Assembly: GCA_036389455.1 (NCBI GenBank) | Contig: DASVPW010000138.1 | Location: forward strand, 1 to 9,651 | Reading direction: 5' to 3' | Source: JAJKJG01 sp036389455 | Lineage (GTDB): Bacteria > Pseudomonadota > Alphaproteobacteria > Rhizobiales > Beijerinckiaceae | Length of the DNA stretch: 9,651 nt | Part shown: one piece after another, positions 1 through 6,857 of the stretch | Layout of the letters: every line of letters starts with the position of its first letter | How positions within the stretch are numbered: position 1 is the first letter of the stretch | Position numbers and translations under genes: made by a program | Notes under the pieces: generated by a model | Databases searched by the model: none | Seen by the model: only the letters and a program-made list of their open reading frames with translations | What the model was told of the DNA's origin: nothing

Positions 1-1098
1 GGCGCCCGCCCGGTCGATGACCTCGCGCTTGACGCGGCCCTCGCGGAAGGCCGGGAAGTCGTAGCCCGTGGCCCAGGTCCGCGAGGTGTACTCCTCGTGG
101 TAGTTCATGACGCCCGACTTGAACGCCTCGAAGGCGACCTGGCGGTCCCGGAAGTACTCGAAGCGGATCTTGTCGAAGTTGTTCTGGCCGACGTTCACGG
201 GCAAGTCGCGGCCCCAGTAGTCGGCGACGCGGTCGAACTCGATGAAGCGGCCCTGCTCGAAGCGGCCGACCTTGTAGGGGCCGGAGCCGAGCGGCGGCTC
301 CAAGGTCGAGGCCTCGAACTCGCGGTCCTTCCAGTAGGCGGCCGAGAACACCGGGGTCGCCGCGACGATGAGGTGCAGGTCGCGGCTGCGCTTGTCCGAA
401 AGCTGGACTTTCAGAACGTCGTCGGTCTCGGCCTCGGCCGCGACGACCTCGCTCAGCACCGTGCGGTAGCTCGGGTGGCCCTTGGTCTTCAGCACGTCGA
501 TCGAGAACGCGGCGTCGTGCGCCGTCACCCGCGAGCCGTCGTGGAAGCGCGCCTCCGGGCGCAGGAGGAAGCGGTAGGTGAGCCGGTCGGCGGTCCAGCG
601 CACCGAGCGGGCGAGGAGCCCGTAGAGCCCGTCCGGGTCGTCGCCGGAGCCGGTCAGCAGGGTGTCGAAGGTCGCGTCCATGCCGGCCGCGCCGTCGCCC
701 TTCAGCACGAAGATGTTGAGGGTGTTGAAGGTGTCGAAGTTCTGGTTGCCGGCGCCGCGCTTGAGCTGCAGCGCCAGCGTCCCGCCCTTCGGCGCGTCCG
801 GGTTGACGTAGTCGAAATGCCGGAAATCGGGGCCGTACTTCAGTTCGCCGAAGGTCGAGAGACCATGCGACTCGGTTTCTCCTTCCGACGCGGCGAGGAG
901 ACGGCGGGGGGAAAGCGCGGCGGCGAGCGCGCTTGCGCCGACGAGGACGGCGCGGCGCGAAACCCCTCTCCCGGCTCGCGGGGAGAGGCCGGCTCGCGAA
1001 GCGAGCGGGTGAGAGGCCGGTGGCGCGAACTCCCCCGGCCCCTCACCCTTGCCCTCTCCCCGCAAGCCGGGAGAGGGGGATTCGTGCTTGTCGTTCAT
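1..1098 (-). CDS. Extracellular solute-binding protein, oligopeptide/YejA type (partial, C-terminus beyond window)
   Basis: This is a periplasmic substrate-binding subunit of an ABC importer for peptides (SBP family 5). The frame is open for 366 codons from the ATG to base 1, so roughly the last 250 residues of a ~600-residue family member are missing. The YejA-type signature DFRHFDYVNPDAPKGG lies at residues 91-106, followed by the family blocks LEPPLGSGPY and YWGRDLPVN. The start is well supported: GGAG lies 7 bases upstream, and the ATG overlaps the stop of the upstream binding-protein gene as ATGA, which suggests translational coupling. A twin-arginine-like stretch SRRAVLVG (residues 47-54) precedes a hydrophobic run ending near residue 70, so Tat export is plausible. 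Oddity: residues ~7-46, before this signal, are encoded by a palindromic repeat. The protein is a clear paralogue of the neighbouring gene product. Permease and ATPase genes (YejB/E/F) probably follow to the left; that is inference. Confidence 0.9.
   Translation of the reverse strand, partial: MNDKHESPSPGLRGEGKGEGPGEFAPPASHPLASRAGLSPRAGRGVSRRAVLVGASALAAALSPRRLLAASEGETESHGLSTFGELKYGPDFRHFDYVNPDAPKGGTLALQLKRGAGNQNFDTFNTLNIFVLKGDGAAGMDATFDTLLTGSGDDPDGLYGLLARSVRWTADRLTYRFLLRPEARFHDGSRVTAHDAAFSIDVLKTKGHPSYRTVLSEVVAAEAETDDVLKVQLSDKRSRDLHLIVAATPVFSAAYWKDREFEASTLEPPLGSGPYKVGRFEQGRFIEFDRVADYWGRDLPVNVGQNNFDKIRFEYFRDRQVAFEAFKSGVMNYHEEYTSRTWATGYDFPAFREGRVKREVIDRAGA
963..1080. repeat. Palindromic REP-like repeat, full copy, inside a coding sequence
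   Basis: Two strong hairpins flank a small one. Arm CCTCTCCC (965-972) pairs with GGGAGAGG (981-988). CTCGC-GAA-GCGAG occupies 993-1005. CCCTCTCCC (1052-1060) pairs with GGGAGAGGG (1069-1077). GGTGAG follows the small hairpin and CCCCTCACCC precedes the last one. The same order, in the same orientation, recurs at 4429-4536. This copy is read through in frame by the solute-binding protein gene on the minus strand and encodes about 40 proline-, glycine- and arginine-rich residues. Confidence 0.88.
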
Positions 1099-2954
1099 CG
1101 CGGCGCTCCGGTCTTTGCGGCCTTCGTTTCATCGTACCACCAGATCGTCGGGAAGCCCGAGCCGCCGTATTCGGGAAGCGTCGGCGGCCGCGCAAAGCGG
1201 TCCCAGCGGGCGGTGCGGCTGATCCACGAGTAGAACTGCGGCACGACGTAGTCGTGGTGGAGGAGGACCCGGTCGAGGGCCTTCACGGCGGCGACGAGCT
1301 CGTCGCGGTCCTTGGCGAAGATGACGCGCTCGATCAGCGCGTCGACGCCTTCGTCCTTGATGCCGATGGTATTGCGCGAGCCCGGCCGGTCGGCGGCGGC
1401 GGAGCCCCAGAACTCGCGCTGCTCGTTGCCGGGCGTGAGCGCCTGCGCCCACAAATCCGTCGTCACGTCGAAGTCGAAGCTGCGCAGGCGGTTCTGGAAC
1501 TGCGCCGCGTCGACGGTGCGGATCGACATCGTGATCCCGATGCGGGCGAGCGCCTGCACGTAGGGCATGACGAAGCGCTCGAGGTTCGTATCGTAGCCGA
1601 GGAATTCCACCACGAAGGGCTCGCCGGCCTTCTTGTCCACGAGGCGCTGGTTCCTCAGCTCGTAGCCCGCCTCGTTGAGGAGCCGCAGGGCCTCCCGGAG
1701 ATTCGCCCGCACCTTCTCGGCCGAGCCGTTCACCGGGTTCTGGTAAGGGGTCGTGAAGACCGAGGCCGGGACCTTGCCGCGCACGCTTTCGAGGATCTCC
1801 AGCTCCTTTCCCTCGGGCAGGCCCGAGGAGGCAAGCTCGGTGCCGGCGAAGAAGGAGTCGATGCGCTTGTAAAGGCCGTAGAAGATCGTGCGGTTGATGT
1901 CCTCGAAGTCGAAGGCGAGATTGAAGGCGCGCCGCACCCGGGCGTCCTGGAAGCGCGGGCGGCGCAGGTTCATCACGAAGGCCTGCATCGTCCCTATGCC
2001 CCGGGCCGGGAACTCCTCGCGGATCACGCGCCCCTCTTTCACGGCCGGGAAATCGTAAGCGGTCGCCCAGTTGCGGGCGCTGTTCTCGGCGCGGAAGTCG
2101 TAGCGGTCGCCTTTGAAGGCCTCGAGCAGCACGGTCGAGTCGCGGTAGTACTCGTAGTGGACCTCGGAAAAGTTGTGCCGGCCCCGATTCACCGGCAGGT
2201 CGCGGCCCCAGTAGCCGGGCACGCGCTCGTAAGATGCGGTGCGCCCGGGATCGAAGCTCTTAAGGCGGTAGGGCCCGGAGCCGAGCGGCGGCTCGAGGGT
2301 TGTCTCGGTCGGGTTGCGCTTGCGCCCGTCGGGCGCGGTGCCCTCCCACCAGTGCTTCGGCAGCACCGGCAGTTGGCCGATGATGTGCGGCAGCTCGCGG
2401 TTGCCCTTCTCCGAGAAGGTGAAGGTGATCTCGCGCTCGCCGGTCTCCTCGGCCCTGGCGACGTTCTTGTAATAGAAGGCGTACTGCGGGCTGTTCGCCC
2501 TGAAGGTGTCGAAGGAGAAGATCACGTCCGCGGCGGTGACCGGCCGGCCGTCGTGCCAGCGCGCCTCCCGGCGCAGGCGGTAGGTCACGAAGGAATGGTC
2601 CGGCGGATGGCGCACCGCCTCGGCGAGGAGGCCGTACTCGGTCCCGACCTCGTCCTGCGCCGTCTCCATGAGGGTGTCGTAGACGAGGGCGATGCCGGTC
2701 TCGGCCGCGCCCTTCACGCCCGAGACGAACAGATTGAAGTTGTCGAAGGTGTCCTGGATGCCGAGGCGCACGACCCCGCCCTTCGGCGCCTGCGGGTCGA
2801 CGTAATCGAAGTGCCGGAAGTCCTCCGGGTACTTGGGCTCGCCAAGGAGGGAGAGCCCGTGCCGCCAGGGAGCATTCCCGGCGTCCTCGGCCGCCGCCGG
2901 CGCGATTGCGAGAAGCGCCGCGAGCGCGGCGCAGAGGAACCGGTTCAAGCGCAT
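1095..2954 (-). CDS. Extracellular solute-binding protein, oligopeptide/YejA type
   Basis: A complete 619-residue periplasmic binding protein (SBP family 5) for peptide uptake by an ABC transporter. The N-terminus MRLNRFLCAALAALLAIA followed by PAAAED is a typical Sec signal peptide with likely cleavage after residue 22. DFRHFDYVDPQAPKGG (residues ~45-60) matches the YejA-type signature, and later blocks LEPPLGSGPY and YWGRDLPVN are shared with the downstream paralogue. The frame stays open upstream to 3278, but that extension overlaps the cytochrome c gene and lacks a signal peptide, so I chose the ATG at 2954. The purine run GGAG sits directly against this ATG, an unusually short spacing. 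The stop overlaps the next gene's start (ATGA). Two tandem YejA-like proteins ahead of YejB/E/F permease genes is an arrangement I associate with Rhizobiales; substrate specificity cannot be read from sequence. Confidence 0.93.
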   Translation of the reverse strand: MRLNRFLCAALAALLAIAPAAAEDAGNAPWRHGLSLLGEPKYPEDFRHFDYVDPQAPKGGVVRLGIQDTFDNFNLFVSGVKGAAETGIALVYDTLMETAQDEVGTEYGLLAEAVRHPPDHSFVTYRLRREARWHDGRPVTAADVIFSFDTFRANSPQYAFYYKNVARAEETGEREITFTFSEKGNRELPHIIGQLPVLPKHWWEGTAPDGRKRNPTETTLEPPLGSGPYRLKSFDPGRTASYERVPGYWGRDLPVNRGRHNFSEVHYEYYRDSTVLLEAFKGDRYDFRAENSARNWATAYDFPAVKEGRVIREEFPARGIGTMQAFVMNLRRPRFQDARVRRAFNLAFDFEDINRTIFYGLYKRIDSFFAGTELASSGLPEGKELEILESVRGKVPASVFTTPYQNPVNGSAEKVRANLREALRLLNEAGYELRNQRLVDKKAGEPFVVEFLGYDTNLERFVMPYVQALARIGITMSIRTVDAAQFQNRLRSFDFDVTTDLWAQALTPGNEQREFWGSAAADRPGSRNTIGIKDEGVDALIERVIFAKDRDELVAAVKALDRVLLHHDYVVPQFYSWISRTARWDRFARPPTLPEYGGSGFPTIWWYDETKAAKTGAPR

Positions 2955-3048
2955 CTCCGGCCGTCGACGCGGCGGGCCCGAATCGAGGAAGCGCGCGATT
3001 ATGTCGGCTTTGGGAGCGGATCGGGCAACCGGGGCGCAACTTGTCGCG

Positions 3049-3077
3049 CGGGCCGCGAACGGAAAGCCTGCGGCCCG
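3049..3077 (-). terminator. Possible hairpin downstream of cytochrome c gene
   Basis: CGGGCCGC (3049-3056) and GCGGCCCG (3070-3077) form a perfect 8 bp stem with a 13-base loop, about 30 bases past the cytochrome c stop on the minus strand. No U-rich tract follows on that strand, so intrinsic termination is unproven. It could simply be a GC-rich mRNA 3' structure. Confidence 0.25.
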
Positions 3078-3108
3078 GCTCCGCGCGGTCAAGCTCGTCC
3101 CGCCGCCC

Positions 3109-3651
3109 TCACGGGGTCGGCAGCGGGACCGGGTTGTCCGAGTGGGTGCGCAGGTAGGCGAGGAGATCCGCCCGCTCGTTCGCCGACGAGATGCCGTTGA
3201 AGACCATCTTGGTGCCCGGCACGTAGCCCTTCGGATTGTGGACGAAGTTGCTGATCTCGTCGAAGGTCCACTCTCCACCCTTCTTCTTCAGGGCGTCCGA
3301 ATAGGCGAAGTCCGGCATCGATGCGACGGGCCGCCCGACGATGCCGTAGAGGTTGGGACCGACCAAGGTCTTGCCGCCCTTTTCGAGGGTATGGCACGAG
3401 GCGCACTTGCGCGCGGACGCCTGGCCCTTGGCCGGATCGGCCTTGGCGAGGAGGGTGGCGATCGGCTCGGCCGGAGCGGCCGCCTGCGGCGCGCCGGCCG
3501 CGCTCGCCGGCTCGGCCTCGGGCAGCGCGTAGCCGGCCTCGCCCGCCTTCTTCGGGGCGAACAGGACGCCCGAGAGGATGTTGAGGCTCATCGCGAACAG
3601 CAGCACCCCGAGCACGGCGCCCGCGATCTTGTTGACCTCGAAGGAATCCAT
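3109..3651 (-). CDS. cycM: Membrane-anchored class I cytochrome c (CycM-like)
   Basis: A 180-residue c-type cytochrome, predicted to carry electrons to a terminal oxidase while anchored in the inner membrane with its haem domain in the periplasm. An uncleaved hydrophobic segment lies at about residues 9-32. An Ala/Pro-rich linker (41-65) follows, then the haem site CASCH (C83, C86, H87), the block GPNLYGIVGR (98-107), and PGTKM with M149 as the likely sixth haem ligand. The end LLAYLRTHSDNP is the usual C-terminal helix of mitochondrial-type cytochromes c. The start MDSFEVNK at 3651 was chosen over the ATG 39 bases upstream because GGAG lies 8 bases before it and it matches my recollection of CycM N-termini. 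The gene lies alone between recR and the peptide-binding genes, with 168 bases upstream, so it probably has its own promoter. The CycM assignment is from family knowledge; partner oxidase genes are not in view. Confidence 0.88.
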   Translation of the reverse strand: MDSFEVNKIAGAVLGVLLFAMSLNILSGVLFAPKKAGEAGYALPEAEPASAAGAPQAAAPAEPIATLLAKADPAKGQASARKCASCHTLEKGGKTLVGPNLYGIVGRPVASMPDFAYSDALKKKGGEWTFDEISNFVHNPKGYVPGTKMVFNGISSANERADLLAYLRTHSDNPVPLPTP

Positions 3652-3725
3652 CCGGAAAGCTCCATCCCGCTCCTGGGATCGGCAGGGCAAAGGCGACGCG
3701 CCGGGGGCCGCCCGCGGCGGCGGTT

Positions 3726-3754
3726 GCTTAGCCGCTCCGCCGGTCTTTTGGCAA
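3726..3754 (-). promoter_or_regulatory. Weak candidate promoter for cytochrome c gene
   Basis: Read on the minus strand, TTGCCA (3754-3749) is separated by 17 bases from CTAAGC (3731-3726), which is followed by a ~75-base leader before the cytochrome start. The -35 is reasonable for a sigma-70-type promoter but the -10 is poor. It is the best candidate I see in the recR-cycM gap. Confidence 0.22.
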
Positions 3755-3819
3755 CGGGGCCGGCGCAGCTTTATGGCCGCGGCTCTTCTCGGCCCGGCTC
3801 CTCCGGCGAGACGACCGCC

Positions 3820-4425
3820 TCAGAACGCCGTGCGCTGCCGGATCGCCGCCGAGAGGGTGCCCTCGTCGAGATAATCGAGCTCGCCGCCGACCGGGACGCC
3901 GTGGGCGAGCCGCGTGACCTTCACGGGAAGGCCGGCGAGAAGCTCGGTCACGTAGTGGGCCGTCGTCTGGCCGTCGACGGTTGCGTTGAGGGCGAGGATG
4001 ACCTCTTTCACCGCCGGGTCGGCCGCGCGGGCGAGGAGCGCGTCGAGGTTGAGGTGCTCGGGCCGCACGCCGTCGAGGGGGGAGAGCACGCCGCCGAGGA
4101 CGTGGTAGAGCGCCCTGACGGCGCCGGCGCGCTCAAGCGCCCACAGGTCCGAGACATCCTCGACCACGACGATGATCGACGCGTCTCGCCCGGGGTCGCG
4201 GCACACGGTGCAGGGCTCGGCGGTGTCGACGTTGCCGCAGGTGCGGCACACCACGATGCGCTCGCTCGCGACCTTGAGCGCGTCCGAAAGCGGCCCGAGA
4301 AGCTGCTCGCGCTTCTTGATCAGGTGCAGCGCCGCGCGCCGGGCCGAGCGCGGCCCCAGGCCCGGCAGGCGGGCGAGGAGCTGGATCAGGCGCTCGATCT
4401 CGGGGCCGGCGACGGACTGGGGCAC
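3820..4425 (-). CDS. recR: Recombination protein RecR
   Basis: RecR acts with RecO (and RecF) to load RecA onto single-stranded DNA at gaps during recombinational repair. The 201 residues equal the usual family length. In order: a helix-hairpin-helix DNA-binding region LARLPGLGPRSARR (17-30); a four-cysteine zinc site at C60, C63, C72 and C75 (CRTCG...CTVC); a Toprim domain from about residue 83 with VVVEDVSDLWALE; and the conserved C-terminal segment HGVPVGGELDYLDEGTL (175-191). The start codon is GTG, preceded by GGGAGAGG only three bases upstream. That ribosome binding site comes from the edge of a palindromic repeat lying between ybaB and recR. The gene follows dnaX and ybaB on the same strand, the classic dnaX-ybaB-recR cluster; 131 bases separate the ybaB stop from the recR start. 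Confidence 0.97.
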   Translation of the reverse strand: MPQSVAGPEIERLIQLLARLPGLGPRSARRAALHLIKKREQLLGPLSDALKVASERIVVCRTCGNVDTAEPCTVCRDPGRDASIIVVVEDVSDLWALERAGAVRALYHVLGGVLSPLDGVRPEHLNLDALLARAADPAVKEVILALNATVDGQTTAHYVTELLAGLPVKVTRLAHGVPVGGELDYLDEGTLSAAIRQRTAF

Positions 4426-4428
4426 TTA

Positions 4429-4536
4429 CCTCTCCCGTGAAACGGGAGAGGTCGAGTCGCGAAGCGACCGGGCGAGGGCCCGGCGCGCTCCGCCTCCCCC
4501 CTCACCCCAGCCCTCTCCCGCAAGCGGGAGAGGGGG
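4429..4536. repeat. Palindromic REP-like repeat, full copy, between ybaB and recR
   Basis: CCTCTCCCG (4429-4437) pairs with CGGGAGAGG (4443-4451). GTCGC-GAA-GCGAC is at 4456-4468. CCCTCTCCCGC (4511-4521) pairs perfectly with GCGGGAGAGGG (4524-4534). CCCCTCACCCC lies before the last stem. This is the same order and orientation as at 963-1080. In the small stem the outer C-G pair of that copy is G-C here, a compensatory change that supports a folded structure. In the mRNA it would form a structured intergenic region whose 3' side provides the recR ribosome binding site. Confidence 0.88.
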
Positions 4537-4556
4537 CATGACGGCGTCCATCCCCA

Positions 4557-4877
4557 TCAGAACAGCTTCAGCCCCGGAGGCAGCGGCAGGCCTTTCGTGA
4601 CCTCCTCCATCTTCTCCTGGGCGGCGCGGTCGGCCTTTTGGCGGGCGTCGTTGAGGGCGGCGAGCACGAGGTCCTCGACGATCTCGGCCTCGTCGGGTTT
4701 CAGGAGCGAGGGGTCGATGCGCACGGTCTTCGCCTGGCCCTTGGCGGTCATCACGACCTTGACCATGCCGCCGCCTGCCAAGCCCTCGACCTCGGTCTGG
4801 TCGAGCTCCTCCTGCACCTCCTGCATCTTCTGCTGCATGGCCTGGGCCTGCTTCATGATGCCCATCAGGTCGCGCAT
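4557..4877 (-). CDS. ybaB: YbaB/EbfC family nucleoid-associated protein
   Basis: A 106-residue DNA-binding protein of the YbaB/EbfC family, which forms dimers that bind DNA and coat the nucleoid. The typical features are visible: an N-terminal helix rich in Met and Gln (MGIMKQAQAMQQKMQEVQEE, 5-24), the loop EGLAGGGMVKVVMTAKG (31-47), the strand VRIDPSLL, and a C-terminal helix ending in GLPLPPGLKLF, a common family tail. Length is normal (about 105-110 residues). The start is clear, with AAGGAG seven bases before the ATG. It lies 106 bases after dnaX on the same strand and before recR, the widely conserved order. The gap to dnaX holds a perfect hairpin (4907-4925), so expression could be partly uncoupled from dnaX. 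Confidence 0.96.
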   Translation of the reverse strand: MRDLMGIMKQAQAMQQKMQEVQEELDQTEVEGLAGGGMVKVVMTAKGQAKTVRIDPSLLKPDEAEIVEDLVLAALNDARQKADRAAQEKMEEVTKGLPLPPGLKLF

Positions 4878-4906
4878 TCCTTGTCTCCTTTAAAGCCGGT
4901 CGTCCG

Positions 4907-4925
4907 CAAGCCGCACAGCGGCTTG
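4907..4925 (-). other. Perfect short hairpin between dnaX and ybaB
   Basis: CAAGCCGC (4907-4914) and GCGGCTTG (4918-4925) form an 8 bp stem with a 3-base loop in the 106-base dnaX-ybaB gap. On the minus strand it is followed by GC-rich sequence and then the ybaB ribosome binding site, without a U tract. It could attenuate or protect the transcript. A 12-base palindrome CGCGCCGGCGCG lies nearby at 4938-4949. Confidence 0.4.
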
Positions 4926-4983
4926 TCCGGGACCCATCGCGCCGGCGCGTGGCCCATGAATCCCGCCGGGACGCTTGGACGGT

Positions 4984-6789
4984 CTACAACTCCTCGTCCG
5001 CCTCCGGATCGGGGGGCGGCGTGTCGGCGGCGTCCGTCCCCTCCGCCGTCTCGGCCCCGCGCGTGCGGACGTCGACGATCTGAGCCCCCGGAAAACCCTT
5101 CAGCACGGCCTGGACGAGGGGATGGCCGGCGGCGTCGCTCCGGCGCTCGCGCTCGAGCGCCTGGCGCTGCTCATGAAGCGTCGGCGCGCCGGGCTCGGAG
5201 GAGAGGGCGACCGCCCAGCGCCGTCCGGTCGCCTCGTCGAGGAAGCGCTTGATGTCGTTGGCGAGGTTGCGACTCGCGCCGTCCACGACGTTGAACTCGA
5301 TCCGGCCGTCCTCGAAGCGCACGAGGCGCACGTCGCGCTCGAGCGCCCCTTTCAGGACGACCTCGCGCCGCTCCCCGGCGAGCGCCACCGCGTCCTCGAA
5401 CCGGCGCAGCCGCGGGCCGCTCGCGGGCTCGTGGCGCGGCGAGGCGGCTTGCGCATAGGCTTGAGGTTGGGCGAGGGCCGCGTTGCCCTGGGACGATGGA
5501 GCCGAGGAGCGCGCCGGCGCCCCGCGCTCCGCGCCCGCGGCGGTCGGCGCACCGTCCTTGAGGAGGCGCAGGGCCTCGTCGGGCGGGGGCAGCTCGGCGG
5601 CGTAGCACAGGCGCACAAGCGTCATCTCGGCCGCCGCGACCGGGCGCGTGGCGGTCTGCACCTCGGGGATGCTCTTGAGGAGAATCTGCCAGGCCCGGGA
5701 GAGGGTGCCGGTGGAGAGCTTCTCGGCGAACTCCGCCCCGCGGACGCGCTCGGCCTCGGACAGGCTCGGGTCCTTCCCGGCGTCCGGCACGAGCTTGAGG
5801 CGGGTCACGAGGTGCGTGAACGAGGCGAGGTCGGAGAGGATCAGGGCCGGGTCGGCGCCAGCGTCGTACTGGGCGCGAAGCCCCGCGAAGGCGGCCGGCA
5901 CGTCGCCGCGCATCACCGCCTCGAAGAGGTCGATCACCTGCGCCCGGTCGGCAAGGCCGAGCATGTCGCGCACGGTGTCGGCCGTCACCGTGCCGGCCCC
6001 GTGGGCGATCGCCTGGTCGAGGAGGGAGAGCGCATCGCGCACCGAGCCCTCGGCCGCTCGGGCGATCGCGGCGAGCGCCTCGCCGTCGACCTCGACCCCT
6101 TCGGCCGCGCAGATGCGGGCAAGATGCGCCACGAGCGTCTCGGCCTCGACGCGCCTCAGGTCGAAGCGCTGGCAGCGCGACAGGATCGTGACCGGGACCT
6201 TGCGGATCTCGGTCGTGGCGAAGACGAACTTGGCGTGCGGCGGCGGCTCCTCGAGGGTCTTCAGGAAGGCGTTGAAGGCCTTGTCCGAGAGCATGTGGAC
6301 TTCGTCGATGATGTAGACCTTGTAGCGCGCCGTCACCGGCGCGTAGCGCACCCCATCGGTGATCTGGCGGACGTCGTCGATGCCCGTGTGCGACGCCGCG
6401 TCCATCTCGAGCACGTCGACGTGGCGCGATTCCATGATCGGCTCGCAGTGCACGCCGAGCCGCGGCATCTTGATCGTCGGCCCCGCGGCCTTGTCGTCGG
6501 GGAGCTCGTAGTTCAGGGCGCGGGCGAGGATGCGAGCCGTCGTGGTCTTGCCGACCCCGCGCACGCCGGTGAGCATCCAGGCCTGCGGGATGCGCCCGGT
6601 CTCGAAGGCGTTCGAGAGGGTGCGCACCATGGCGTCCTGGCCGATGAGGTCGTCGAAGGTGCGGGGGCGGTACTTGCGGGCGAGGACCCGGTAGGGCGAG
6701 GCCGGGGCCGCAGCCGGAGGCGGCGCGAAGCCCGGCAGGGCCGGCTCGTCGAGAAGGGGGCCGGTCGTCTCGTCCATCGGCGCGAGCAT
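4984..6789 (-). CDS. dnaX: DNA polymerase III subunit tau (clamp loader)
   Basis: The ATPase of the replicative clamp loader, which opens the beta clamp and, through its C-terminal part, links polymerase cores to the helicase. 601 residues. Seen in order: YRVLARKYRPRTFDDLIGQD (33-52); Walker A GVRGVGKTT (75-83); Walker B VYIIDEVH (158-165); sensor 1 ATTE (191-194); the arginine-finger SRC motif (204-206); a Pro/Ala-rich linker near 400-450; and an acidic C-terminus. Compared with the E. coli protein there is a ~30-residue N-terminal extension, and the zinc loop keeps only one cysteine (C115). No A/T-rich slippery heptamer is present, so a frameshifted gamma form is not indicated. The start is uncertain: ATG 6789 and ATG 6777 (residue 5) both lack a clear ribosome binding site. 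The SRP RNA gene lies 68 bases upstream on the same strand; ybaB and recR follow. Confidence 0.96.
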   Translation of the reverse strand: MLAPMDETTGPLLDEPALPGFAPPPAAAPASPYRVLARKYRPRTFDDLIGQDAMVRTLSNAFETGRIPQAWMLTGVRGVGKTTTARILARALNYELPDDKAAGPTIKMPRLGVHCEPIMESRHVDVLEMDAASHTGIDDVRQITDGVRYAPVTARYKVYIIDEVHMLSDKAFNAFLKTLEEPPPHAKFVFATTEIRKVPVTILSRCQRFDLRRVEAETLVAHLARICAAEGVEVDGEALAAIARAAEGSVRDALSLLDQAIAHGAGTVTADTVRDMLGLADRAQVIDLFEAVMRGDVPAAFAGLRAQYDAGADPALILSDLASFTHLVTRLKLVPDAGKDPSLSEAERVRGAEFAEKLSTGTLSRAWQILLKSIPEVQTATRPVAAAEMTLVRLCYAAELPPPDEALRLLKDGAPTAAGAERGAPARSSAPSSQGNAALAQPQAYAQAASPRHEPASGPRLRRFEDAVALAGERREVVLKGALERDVRLVRFEDGRIEFNVVDGASRNLANDIKRFLDEATGRRWAVALSSEPGAPTLHEQRQALERERRSDAAGHPLVQAVLKGFPGAQIVDVRTRGAETAEGTDAADTPPPDPEADEEL

Positions 6790-6810
6790 GGAGAAGAATG
6801 AGGCCGCGGC

Positions 6811-6827
6811 AAAGGGCCTTTTCGGCC
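6811..6827 (-). terminator. Possible weak terminator between ffs and dnaX
   Basis: On the minus strand GGCC (6827-6824), loop GAAAA and GGCC (6818-6815) form a 4 bp stem followed by C and TTT. It lies between the SRP RNA 3' end and dnaX, and a second small stem GCGGC-ATT-GCCGC sits at 6836-6848. Both are short, so read-through into dnaX is likely. Confidence 0.25.
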
Positions 6828-6857
6828 GCCCAGACGCGGCAATGCCGCCTTGCGGGT

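Noticed and set aside
933..3200. A 755-codon plus-strand open frame over the solute-binding genes
   Set aside because: It is a composition shadow of two genes with clear family motifs, and it crosses several gene boundaries and a repeat.
2955..3278. N-terminal extension of the complete solute-binding protein up to base 3278
   Set aside because: It overlaps the cytochrome c gene, lacks a signal peptide, and a typical Sec signal starts at 2954.
2833..4440. A 535-codon plus-strand open frame over the cytochrome c and recR genes
   Set aside because: It runs antisense across two unrelated recognised genes and an intergenic region; the product is Arg/Gly/Ala-rich without motifs.
4984..6789. Programmed frameshift making a gamma form of DnaX
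   Set aside because: No run of A or T suitable for slippage is visible in the gene on either strand.
4975..6801. A 608-codon open frame on the plus strand, antisense to dnaX
   Set aside because: It mirrors dnaX in a GC-rich genome where antisense frames stay open. Its product is a low-complexity Arg/Gly/Val/Leu-rich string with no domain, while the minus strand gives an unmistakable clamp loader ATPase.
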